Of a stretch of DNA of 64,000 bases, positions 54,615 through 63,227 are shown piece by piece; the first letter of the stretch is position 1, and every line of letters starts with the position of its first letter. The notes under the pieces were generated by a model, which was not told the origin of the DNA, did no database searches, and was given only the letters and a program-made list of their open reading frames with translations. Location of the stretch: contig OY723302.1 in assembly GCA_963210315.1 (NCBI GenBank), positions 930,001-994,000 on the forward strand, read 5' to 3'. The position numbers and the translations under genes were made by a program. Origin of the DNA: Rhynchopus euleeides. Lineage: Eukaryota; Euglenozoa; Diplonemea; Diplonemida; Diplonemidae.

Positions 54615-55222
54615 TAACCCTTTAGACATCGGGGGGGTACGATTTAGAAGGCCCAAAAACCAGAATTCTGGCCACTTTACCCAGTAAGCAATTTTCTACT
54701 CCACCAAAATCGGAATTTTTTTTATGGTGAAACGCGTTGTTTCAGAACGATCCGAGAATCGACTTTTTTTTGTGAAAAAAATATTTTTTTTCCCACGGCA
54801 GGCGACTACCAATGACCACCCAAAATGGTTTTGGCTGATTTTCGGGCCCAGCCACGTGGCCAAACTGGACCCCCAGATTCAGGAAAAAAATCTGAAAAAT
54901 GTGTTTTTCGGGCAGAACGAGGACAGCGCAGCTCACGATGCCGAGACTTGGTGAAAAAGTCAAAAAATCTCGATTTTTGCCTGCTGATCCAATTTTTGGG
55001 TGAAAAAGGTGAAAAATGCAGGGTTTGTGGGGTCAGGTCACCAGACTCAGACGCACCCCGGGCAGTTTTGGGGCGTATCTTTCCAGAAATGCGTTTTTAG
55101 GGGGCTTGGGGGTGTTTCGAGGCCATTTCTGTGACCACAGGTGCAGGACCCTCGGGTGGCCAGAAACCACCAAAAACCGAAAAATAGGTGGGTCCGAAAT
55201 TTGGTTTCGGCCGGAAAATTTT

Positions 55223-55280
55223 AGGTAAGTGCCTCACACCGGATCTCTCCCCACCCGGTGGTCCACCTGACGGATACGCG

Positions 55281-55317
<37 letters not shown>
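55223..55317 (+). repeat. SINE-like retroposon, copy 3, with A37 tail
   Basis: The core AAGTGCCTCACACCGG ... CCACCTGACGGATACGC matches copy 2 base for base and is followed by 37 A's. AAAATTTT occurs just before (55215-55222) and overlapping the end of the tail (55314-55321), a likely target duplication. The long pure tail points to a recent insertion. Confidence 0.8.
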
Positions 55318-55321
<4 letters not shown>

Positions 55322-55704
55322 CAAATTTGGAATTTTTTCAGAATTTTTTCTGTCGTGAAATGCGCTGTTCTCGCCGTTTCCGAGAACATATTTTTCCCGA
55401 AAATTTTTTTTTCCGGGTCACCACAATTTGAAGTGCCGGGCAGGCAGTGCCGACAATGTTCTTTCGCCGGCAACTGCATTTTTTTCCGGGAAAATGTGTG
55501 TTCTTTGCGAGAATACGACGCGTTGAGTTCGGAACAGTTCACCATAAAAAAAATCTTGAAAAAGTCGTAGTAGAAGGCACTTTGCCCAGGTAATAACCCA
55601 AAGTGCCCAGATCCCAAAAAAATCCCGATTTCCGGAAATTTCCGTTTTTTTCCAAGTTTCGCACTCGCAACAAACATTTGCCCTTTGGCGTGCCCATTTT
55701 TGTC

Positions 55705-55846
55705 TTGCATACACGTTAAGTGTTCTAAGAAACCAGACATAACCAGAAGACCAACATCATGTTCGTGCTAGCACTTTTCCCTTTTGTCATCACACCCGTG
55801 CGCCAAAACAGGTTAGGTCTTATATTTGGCTGCGTTCAACGAAAAA
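55705..55846 (+). repeat. Split direct repeat A1 of the retroelement
   Basis: It begins TTGCATACACGTTAAGTG and ends GGCTGCGTTCAACGAAAAA. It recurs as A2 at 60215-60356. Confidence 0.9.
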
Positions 55847-55916
55847 TATTTTCGTGGTTCAACACACCCACCTACTCCCTTCTCTTTACTCCACCCTTCA
55901 ACCCCCGACACAACCG

Positions 55917-57254
55917 ATGCCTGGCGTGCAGAACTCGGAGCTGGTGCTGTCCGGAGTGGGGCGCGGCGCGGGCAACCCGGACGCCTTGTCCGCCCCCCTC
56001 CCGGCGGGCGACTTCGGGATGGCGATGGGGCAGGCGCTGGCGGCAGTGAACACCGCCAACGCCCGTGAGGTGGCCACCCGCGAGGTCGCGGGGGCCGACA
56101 TCCGGGCCACGCAGGTGGAGGCGCACGCGAGGGTGCACGCGGCGGGGGTGGAGGCGGGGGCGGCTACGAGGGCCGCCAACGCGGAGGCGGCGGCGGGGAT
56201 GCACATCGCATCCGCGAATGCAGCGGCGCATGCGGCGAAGGTGGAATCCGCTGCGGCACAGCGGGTGACGGGGGCGGAGTCGGACGCGAAGGTGGCGTCG
56301 GTGGAGGCGGCGGCCTCAAACGCCGTCACGGAGGCGCAGGCGCGGGCGATGGTCGCCGAGGAGTCCGCCAGGCACGCGGAGGTGAGAGCCCGCCTCGAGG
56401 CCGAGCTGGCCCTCGAGAGGGAGAAGACGCGCAACGCCGCGCTGGTGATGGAGGAACGGGCTAAGGCCCAGCGGGAGACGGCCCTCGCGGAGCACGCGAG
56501 GGTAAGGGCTGAGGCAGGCGCGAGCCGGGCTGCAGCCCCCCAGGACGAGGTGGCCTCCCTCCGGGAGGAGGTACGCCGGATGCAGGAGGTGGCGGACCTC
56601 CAGGCGGAGCTGGCCCGCCTGCGGGGAAACGGGACGGGCTCCGGAGCCGGCGCCGGAGCACCGAGGGCCGGAAAGCCGGAGCAGCGGGACGGGGCCGGCA
56701 GCGTAGCCGGCAGCAGCGACAGCCGCAGGGGCGCCGGGGCTCTCAACCCCCTGGACGTGGACGAGTGGTGGCACGCGGACGAGGCCACGCTGGGGCTGGT
56801 GCACCTGCATCAGCTGCGCCGCTACGACGCCCTGCTGGGGGCCCGGGCGGGGGGTGCCCTGCGCCCGCAGGCCCACGAGGCGCAGGCGCGGATGAGGGAT
56901 ATCAACCTCATCATGACGAGCCTGCCGTCGCTGCAGGAGCCGGAGGACTACGACGACCTCCTGGTCCGGCTGATGCAGAACCAGTTCTGCAGGCTGGAAG
57001 CCCTCAACGAGGGCGTGTTGGGGGGCGGATGGGAGGCGGCCTCCGCGATGGAGGAGGAATTCTTCGGGAAGCCGGAGATTCCTCCGTACCTCCGGGCGGC
57101 AAAGGAGAAGGCACGGGCCCGCCAGCCACGCTCCCCCCAGGTCCACCACCCACAGCATCAACATCAACAACAACAGCAACGCAGCTCGCAGCCACAGCCG
57201 CAGCAGGGCCACCCCACCAGCCAGCGGAGCAGGAGGGGGGGCCACAGGCAGTGA
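55917..57254 (+). CDS. Gag-like frame of the retroelement
   Basis: This 445-residue frame starts soon after repeat A1. The first 260 residues are alanine/glutamate-rich with a heptad-like pattern and are probably a long helical coiled coil. An ordered region follows at about residues 278-400 (NPLDVDEWWHADEATLG, then LPSLQEPEDYDDLLVRLM), and the tail is rich in glutamine, histidine and proline. Position and composition fit the Gag-like first protein of DIRS-order elements. I see no zinc knuckle. Confidence 0.65.
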   Translation: MPGVQNSELVLSGVGRGAGNPDALSAPLPAGDFGMAMGQALAAVNTANAREVATREVAGADIRATQVEAHARVHAAGVEAGAATRAANAEAAAGMHIASANAAAHAAKVESAAAQRVTGAESDAKVASVEAAASNAVTEAQARAMVAEESARHAEVRARLEAELALEREKTRNAALVMEERAKAQRETALAEHARVRAEAGASRAAAPQDEVASLREEVRRMQEVADLQAELARLRGNGTGSGAGAGAPRAGKPEQRDGAGSVAGSSDSRRGAGALNPLDVDEWWHADEATLGLVHLHQLRRYDALLGARAGGALRPQAHEAQARMRDINLIMTSLPSLQEPEDYDDLLVRLMQNQFCRLEALNEGVLGGGWEAASAMEEEFFGKPEIPPYLRAAKEKARARQPRSPQVHHPQHQHQQQQQRSSQPQPQQGHPTSQRSRRGGHRQ

Positions 57255-57271
57255 GCTCGCCCCTCACGGCG

Positions 57272-58267
57272 ATGCTGGAGAGCATAGGGGTGCTTTCCAC
57301 GGCGCGGGTGGGAAGGAGACGGGCACAGGAGGACCCGCTGACCGCCAGAGAGGCACAGCGGATCGCCAAGCGCGCGGTGAAGACGCTGGGGGAGGCGTTG
57401 GCACCGTCGACGTGGAGGGGGCTCGAGGGGCCCCACCGGCGACTCCTCCAGTTCCGGCACGAGTGGGAGCAGACCACGGGTGTGCTCTTGCCGTGGGACC
57501 TTTGCATCATTTACTGGGTGCAGAGGCTCATGTCCGAAGCGGACTCCCCACTCCGGCCCTCCTCCGCCCTACAGTACGTATCGAGGGCGGTCGCCGCGAT
57601 GAGCCGCATGGGGGTTGTGGTGGACTCCCAGCTGCTCCAAGACTTCAAGCGAGGTCTGAAGCGCTTGGGGGCCCTCCGACCGCAGCACCAAGCGAAGCCA
57701 GCAACATCCGCCCAGGTGGCCGCAGTGGTGGGCCGGGCGGACGTCGACCGCGACACGAAGCTCGCGATTGTGCTGGGGTGGTGCGGGGCGGCGCGGGTGT
57801 CGGACGTGGTGCGCCTGAAGTGCGGGGACATCGCTTTCCAGAGCGAGTTTGTCGCCGTAAACTGGGCGGAGACGAAGAGCGACCCGTTCCGCCTGGGCGT
57901 CACGACGGGCCTGTTCCTCTCGGAGTGCTGGACGGAGGTGCTGCGGGAGGCGATCTCGGGGCGGGCGGCGGGCGCGCTGGTGGTCGACACTACCTACCGG
58001 CGCATCGTGGCGGCGCTGAAGAAGGAGGACCCGGAGCTGAGTGGGCACTCCCTCCGTCGGGGGGCTCTGGCGGAGCTCCTGCAAGAGGGGCTGTGCCTGG
58101 AGTCGCTTCGGCAGCTGTCCCGCCACAGCTCCCTGGACGCCCTGGCCAGGTACCTCCCGGCGGGGAAGCTGAAGCTGGCGAGGCAGACGGCCTCCACATC
58201 AATGGTGCTCGACCGGGGGCTATCCCGGGGGTCGCTCTTTGCCCTGCCTTCCCTGGGAAGCTCCTGA
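57272..58267 (+). CDS. Tyrosine recombinase of the retroelement
   Basis: The frame is 331 residues from the ATG at 57272. The catalytic boxes of the tyrosine recombinase family are visible: the first arginine in 'GAARVSDVVRLKCGDI', the HxxR motif in 'SGHSLRRGALAELLQEG', and the last histidine followed by tyrosine in 'LSRHSSLDALARYLP'. Such enzymes replace the DDE integrase of LTR retroelements and insert a circular copy without target duplication. Confidence 0.85.
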   Translation: MLESIGVLSTARVGRRRAQEDPLTAREAQRIAKRAVKTLGEALAPSTWRGLEGPHRRLLQFRHEWEQTTGVLLPWDLCIIYWVQRLMSEADSPLRPSSALQYVSRAVAAMSRMGVVVDSQLLQDFKRGLKRLGALRPQHQAKPATSAQVAAVVGRADVDRDTKLAIVLGWCGAARVSDVVRLKCGDIAFQSEFVAVNWAETKSDPFRLGVTTGLFLSECWTEVLREAISGRAAGALVVDTTYRRIVAALKKEDPELSGHSLRRGALAELLQEGLCLESLRQLSRHSSLDALARYLPAGKLKLARQTASTSMVLDRGLSRGSLFALPSLGSS

Positions 58268-60066
58268 GGACGGCGTGCGTGGCGTACGAGCCCCCAGGCA
58301 CGCCTTCCCCGCCGGCGACCCCTCGGCCCAGGCCGCCTCCCACGCCACCGCCACCACTTCCGCCTCCGCCTCCACCGCCGCCACGGCCGCCCCCTCCTCC
58401 TCCTCTTCCTCGGAGGGTCGGCGACGACTCCTACTCGCCGGACGTCAACGCGACGTACGCGAGGGAAGCGCGGGTGACGGTGGAGGGGCGGCATCTTGGC
58501 CCGCCCTCGGCGCGGGGTGGCCCCACGGGGGAGCTGGCCCCCATTTCGACGTCACGTCTGAACCTCGACGCCTTAGAGGCCTTGGATTCCGAGGGGATCC
58601 TGTCAGGGGTTATCGACGTGATTCGGGACCGGGGCGCTTTCCTGCGGGCCATGCGACCGGGCGTGGATCTGGGCGACAGGCCTCTTTCGCGCGGGACCTC
58701 GAGGCACATGCTGCGGCACTGGGATAACCTCTCGGAGTGGGGGGTGCTGGGGTTGGCTGACGCGCCGAAGGTGGTCCTCCCGGCGTTCACCGTGGAGAAA
58801 AAGAGCGGGCTGCTGCGTTTGGTATGCGACGGGCGAAAGCTGAACCGGCTGATGCGGGACCCGCCACCGATGCTCCTCCCGTCGATCCACGAGGTGGTCC
58901 GGAGGTTCCTGGCGGTCGAATTCGTGGTGCAGGCTGACGGGAAGAGCTGGTTCTACCAGTTCCCCCTGGGGGACGGGGTCCGCGACTTCTTCGGGGTGAA
59001 TCTGGCTGGGGAGCGGGGCCCGTTTCGGCGCACCTCGCTGCGGGTGATGTGCATGGGCTGGAGCTGGGCGCCGTGCATCGCGCAGAGGGCCTCGCGCGTG
59101 CTTCTCCCCCTGGAGGATGGGCTGTCTTGGGTGGACAACTGGTTTGTGGTTGGAGATAGCCGGGAGGATGCAGCCGAGAGATACGCCCGATTCCTCGGCA
59201 AGGCCGAGTCGGTGGGCGCCGAGCTCAACGAGGGTGCGGAGTTCGGCACACCGCAGTCGCGGTTCATCGCCTTGGGGTTGGAATTTGATCTGGAGTCGTC
59301 GCCTAAGCGCTTCAGGTCGGACCCCGATTGGGTGTCGAAATTCCTTGCCTCGGCGGCCGTAGCGGCGGTTCGCGAGAACAGGGCTACTTCCCGGGAGTTC
59401 TACAAGGTTTTCGGCGGTATGATTTGGTTTCTGTTCTCGACGCAGAGGCGTCTCTGCTACTTCCGCGCCTCCCTCGCCTTCCTCAGGAGATCCGCGGCCA
59501 AGCTGGTTGCGGAACCGGAGCAGTGGGACCGCCCTCTCGACATCCCCCCCTCTGTTCTCGCTGATCTTTCTCTGATTTCGGCCGATCTGGGCCAGAATGT
59601 ATGGGTTGAGGCAGGGGCTTCGGGGCCCTCGGTCACGGCGTGGTCTGACGCTTCCGACACAGAATGGGCAGCCCTTCTGGAGTTAGACCCCGAGCCGATT
59701 GTCCAGGGCTGTTTTGATGAACCCCTCGCCCACCATATATATGTCAAAGAGCTCTTCGCAGCGCTCCAGGCGACACGCCTCGCAGCCGCTACGCGGCCGG
59801 GCTGTGCGTTGGGGTTGCAGGTGGACAACACGGCAGCGGTGGCAGCAATCAACAAGGGCCACAGCAAGAATTACCTCGCGAATGACTTGTTGTGTGCCTT
59901 GTTTGACACCGCAGACGGTGCGGGCATCTCCGTTTCCGCTCAGTGGGTGCCTACGCATGCACAGCGAGCAGACGAGTTTACCCGAGGCACTGTGGCATCG
60001 CCGTGCCCTGTCCCCCTGGCGCCCCTCCCTGCGAGATATGCGGCGGTTGCAGCCATATCGCGTTAA
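58264..60066 (+). CDS. Reverse transcriptase-RNase H of the retroelement
   Basis: The open frame extends upstream over the recombinase frame. The start given is only where the recombinase ends, since overlapping frames are common in this order. After a proline-rich linker the RT follows, with 'LRLVCDGRKLNRLM', 'VVQADGKSWFYQFPL' and 'GLSWVDNWFVVGD' at the catalytic loop. RNase H follows, with 'TAWSDASDTEWAALLE', 'YVKELFAALQATRLA', 'LQVDNTAAVAAINKG' and 'AQWVPTHAQRADEFTR'. The enzyme would copy the element's RNA to DNA. Confidence 0.85.
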   Translation: MRTACVAYEPPGTPSPPATPRPRPPPTPPPPLPPPPPPPPRPPPPPPLPRRVGDDSYSPDVNATYAREARVTVEGRHLGPPSARGGPTGELAPISTSRLNLDALEALDSEGILSGVIDVIRDRGAFLRAMRPGVDLGDRPLSRGTSRHMLRHWDNLSEWGVLGLADAPKVVLPAFTVEKKSGLLRLVCDGRKLNRLMRDPPPMLLPSIHEVVRRFLAVEFVVQADGKSWFYQFPLGDGVRDFFGVNLAGERGPFRRTSLRVMCMGWSWAPCIAQRASRVLLPLEDGLSWVDNWFVVGDSREDAAERYARFLGKAESVGAELNEGAEFGTPQSRFIALGLEFDLESSPKRFRSDPDWVSKFLASAAVAAVRENRATSREFYKVFGGMIWFLFSTQRRLCYFRASLAFLRRSAAKLVAEPEQWDRPLDIPPSVLADLSLISADLGQNVWVEAGASGPSVTAWSDASDTEWAALLELDPEPIVQGCFDEPLAHHIYVKELFAALQATRLAAATRPGCALGLQVDNTAAVAAINKGHSKNYLANDLLCALFDTADGAGISVSAQWVPTHAQRADEFTRGTVASPCPVPLAPLPARYAAVAAISR

Positions 60067-60134
60067 ACATTTCAAGTGTGGTGTACCCTTTCAATCCCTT
60101 GTCTTTCTTTCCGCTACGCGGTCCCTGTGGGTTG

Positions 60135-60418
60135 GGCTGCGTTCAACGAAAAAAGACACTTCTTTCCGGAGTTTAGCTAGCACGATTCAGTTGGGCGATT
60201 CATTTGTCTGGTTTTTGCATACACGTTAAGTGTTCTAAGAAACCAGACATAACCAGAAGACCAACATCATGTTCGTGCTAGCACTTTTCCCTTTTGTCAT
60301 CACACCCGTGCGCCAAAACAGGTTAGGTCTTATATTTGGCTGCGTTCAACGAAAAAAGACACTTCTTTCCGGAGTTTAGCTAGCACGATTCAGTTGGGCG
60401 ATTCATTTGTCTGGTTTT
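60135..60418 (+). repeat. Right-hand repeat cluster B1-A2-B2
   Basis: B1 is 60135-60215, A2 is 60215-60356 and B2 is 60338-60418. B begins GGCTGCGTTCAACGAAAAA and ends TTCATTTGTCTGGTTTT. The 19 bp shared by A and B join A2 to B2. Confidence 0.9.
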
Positions 60419-60523
60419 CCGGTGTTCGTGGAAAGAACTGGATGACATCCGAGTTCACCATAAAAAAAATCGGGCAAAAATTCCGAGTAGAAAGTGCCTG
60501 AGTGCCAGTGGCCAAAAAAATCT

Positions 60524-60555
60524 GAGTTATCTACACATATATGTGTAGATAACTC
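60524..60555. repeat. Perfect 32-bp palindrome
   Basis: GAGTTATCTACACATA is followed at once by its exact inverted copy, with no loop. It lies directly inside the right end of the putative outer element. Confidence 0.85.
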
Positions 60556-60566
60556 CTAAAGGGTTA

Positions 60567-60975
60567 AACACCAGGGGGGGTCGACTTTATTTTCCGTTTT
60601 TGCGACCTTTTCTCATTGAGCCCGAAGCCGCAACCCCGCATTTTTTTCATCCGAAAAGTAGGTAATGGGGGTCTTCGCTAGCCGGTGCAAAAAAGTGCAG
60701 GCTGGTGCAGGGCAAAATGGGCCGAAAATGGGCCAAATCGGAGGCAAAAAAAAGGGCGGGGAGTTGGGTGGCCCCTAGCTGGGAGCACGCATTTGGACCC
60801 AAAAAATAATGTCGAGCGGTCCCTGTGCATTGTTCAGCCCTCACAGGACGAGAAGGCACGGCGGGGCCCGTGTCACGGGTAAACATTGAGATCAACCTGT
60901 CATCCTGGGCCAAGCCAAGATGGGAGCTGGCCGCCTGGGGCAATGCAGGAGCAACGGCTAGTGCTCGTGCTGGCA
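60567..60975. other. Spacer before the first minisatellite
   Basis: There is no gene. The first part is AT-rich with short A- and G-runs; the last 100 bases are GC-rich. Open frames here belong to the repeat array that follows. Confidence 0.4.
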
Positions 60976-62489
60976 CGAAGCGGAGCCAGGCAGTGCTGTC
61001 CCGAGAACGGGCCGAGCCAGACAGTGCTGTCCCAAGGGTGGGCCGAGCCAGACAGTGATGTCCCGAGAATGGGCCGAGCCAGGCAGTGCTGTCCCAAGGG
61101 TGGGCCGAGCCAGACAGTGCTGTCCCGAGAACGGGCCGAGCCAGACAGTGCTGTCCCGAGAATGGGCCGAGCCAGGCAGTGCTGTCCCAAGGGTGGGCCG
61201 AGCCAGACAGTGCTGTCCCGAGAATGGGCCGAGCCAGACAGTGCTGTCCCGAGAACGGGCCGAGCCAGACAGTGCTGTCCCAAGGGTGGGCCGAGCCAGA
61301 CAGTGATGTCCCGAGAATGGGCCGAGCCAGGCAGTGCTGTCCCAAGGGTGGGCCGAGCCAGACAGTGCTGTCCCGAGAACGGGCCGAGCCAGACAGTGCT
61401 GTCCCGAGAATGGGCCGAGCCAGGCAGTGCTGTCCCAAGGGTGGGCCGAGCCAGACAGTGCTGTCCCGAGAATGGGCCGAGCCAGACAGTGCTGTCCCGA
61501 GAACGGGCCGAGCCAGACAGTGCTGTCCCGAGGGTGGGCCGAGCTAGGCAGTGCTGTCCCGAGAATGGGCCGAGCCAGGCAGTGCTGTCCCAAGGGTGGG
61601 CCGAGCCAGACAGTGCTGTCCCGAGAATGGGCCGAGCCAGACAGTGCTGTCCCGAGAACGGGCCGAGCCAGACAGTGCTGTCCCGAGGGTGGGCCGAGCT
61701 AGGCAGTGCTGTCCCGAGAATGGGCCGAGCCAGGCAGTGCTGTCCCGAGAATGGGCCGAGCCAGACAGTGCTGTCCCGAGAACGGGCCGAGCCAGACAGT
61801 GCTGTCCCGAGGGTGGGCCGAGCTAGGCAGTGCTGTCCCGAGAATGGGCCGAGCCAGGCAGTGCTGTCCCAAGGGTGGGCCGAGCCAGACAGTGCTGTCC
61901 CGAGAATGGGCCGAGCCAGACAGTGCTGTCCCGAGAATGGGCCGAGCCAGACAGTGCTGTCCCGAGAATGGGCCGAGCCAGACAGTGCTGTCCCGAGAAC
62001 GGGCCGAGCCAGACAGTGCTGTCCCGAGGGTGGGCCGAGCTAGGCAGTGCTGTCCCGAGAATGGGCCGAGCCAGACAGTGCTGTCCCGAGAACGGGCCGA
62101 GCCAGACAGTGCTGTCCCGAGGGTGGGCCGAGCTAGGCAGTGCTGTCCCGAGAATGGGCCGAGCCAGGCAGTGCTGTCCCGAGAATGGGCCGAGCCAGAC
62201 AGTGCTGTCCCGAGAACGGGCCGAGCCAGACAGTGCTGTCCCGAGGGTGGGCCGAGCTAGGCAGTGCTGTCCCGAGAATGGGCCGAGCCAGGCAGTGCTG
62301 TCCCAAGGGTGGGCCGAGCCAGACAGTGCTGTCCCGAGAATGGGCCGAGCCAGACAGTGCTGTCCCGAGAACGGGCCGAGCCAGACAGTGCTGTCCCGAG
62401 GGTGGGCCGAGCTAGGCAGTGCTGTCCCGAGAATGGGCCGAGCCACGCAGTCCTGTCCAGAGGGTGGGCCGAGCCAGGCAGTGATGTCC
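60976..62489. repeat. Minisatellite 1: 31-bp unit, 48 full copies
   Basis: The unit contains GGGCCGAGCCAGACAGTG followed by CTGTCC and a variable six- to seven-base word (CGAGAAT, CGAGAAC, CAAGGGT or CGAGGGT). From 61002 there are exactly 48 units of 31 bp, preceded by a degenerate one. Variants are ordered: units 2-9 repeat exactly as units 10-17 (248-bp higher-order repeat), and from about unit 14 a five-unit, 155-bp order recurs. All six reading frames are open because the unit has no stop and 31 is not a multiple of three. Confidence 0.92.
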
Positions 62490-63227
62490 CGAGGGTGGGC
62501 CGACATCACATCCGGTCTCGGCCCGCTGTCTGGACCGCAGCAACAAGAAATCTGCGCTGCATGCACAGGAGCAGGGGGACTTGGCCCGTCCGCACTCCGA
62601 CATTGCACCGCGCTGCCCCAGCGCTCCAGATCACAAGGCCCCCTGTGCCGCAGGAGGTGGAGACGTCGCACACCAGCAGGATGACGTCGCAGACCAGTTC
62701 ACCACCCCCAACAGTAGGTCACACTCCGCCTCGCCTGTAGGCCGTCTACTGTATGCAGGAGTCTGCGTGTGTTGATAAAGACACACACGCCCGGCACACC
62801 TGATTCTATGGGCAGCGCTCGTAACTCTCTCGGCGCCAAGTCGAAGCTGAGCAAGATTTGGTTGGACGGTGCAAATATAGCTAGCCTTGCGGGCTCGCTA
62901 AGACACTCTCCGAGCTAGCTACATGAACACAACATTGCACATCGCACGGTTTCGAAGGATGGGTACGCGATGCGGGTTTAGGTCGTGTGCTAATGTTACA
63001 CACAGCAAGATCCCTGACGGAGGGGATCGATGGAGGCACTGAGGAGATCATGACTGGGAAGGGGTCCTGCATCGAACCCCCTCTGAGTGGAGCAAACACT
63101 CGGTACTCCGGGTGCCACGTTCTGCTCGGCTGGACATCACCCCGAGGTCGTGGCCACGGCCCCCGACCACTCACTGCGGGGAGCTTCCCGTCCAGACAGT
63201 GTCTGGACATCACTCCTGGGCTCGACC
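62490..63227. other. Spacer between the two minisatellites
   Basis: There is no gene. At each edge lies one inverted unit of the minisatellite-2 type: 62504-62540 (degenerate, with CTCGGCCCGCTGTCTGGAC) and 63188-63226 (GTCTGGACATCACTCCTGGG). In the middle, around 62880-62930, a weak inverted repeat (TAGCTAGC ... GCTAGCTA) occurs. Confidence 0.5.

Larger units (their letters stand above)
55705..60418 (+). mobile_element. Tyrosine-recombinase retroelement, DIRS order, VIPER/Ngaro-like; looks whole
   Basis: The element has split direct repeats in the order A1 - genes - B1 - A2 - B2: A1 55705-55846, B1 60135-60215, A2 60215-60356 and B2 60338-60418. Both A copies are 142 bp, both B copies 81 bp, and each pair is identical or nearly so. 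A2 and B2 overlap by 19 bp. This layout is characteristic of Ngaro, PAT and VIPER-type elements, which replicate through a circular form. It carries three + strand frames: Gag-like, tyrosine recombinase, then reverse transcriptase-RNase H. The recombinase-before-RT order is that of VIPER/TATE. No target duplication is expected or seen. The near-identity of the repeats suggests a young copy. Confidence 0.85.
54617..60564. mobile_element. Probable TA-flanked element enclosing a SINE and a retroelement
   Basis: The outer ends read ACCCTTTAG (54617-54625) and, inverted, CTAAAGGGT (60556-60564), with TA outside both (54615-54616 and 60565-60566). Inward, patches such as GGCCACT, TTTCTACT and TTTTTTATGGTGAA recur in inverted order at the two sides (54675-54735 and 60455-60515), which supports a real pair of ends. 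Within lie SINE copy 3 and a tyrosine-recombinase retroelement. Removing them leaves little more than 1 kb. The call is tentative because the perfect end match is only nine bases. Confidence 0.45.

Noticed and set aside
54610-54625. Telomere-like TTTAACCCTTTAG
   Set aside because: It occurs once at each end of the putative element in inverted orientation, not as a tandem array.
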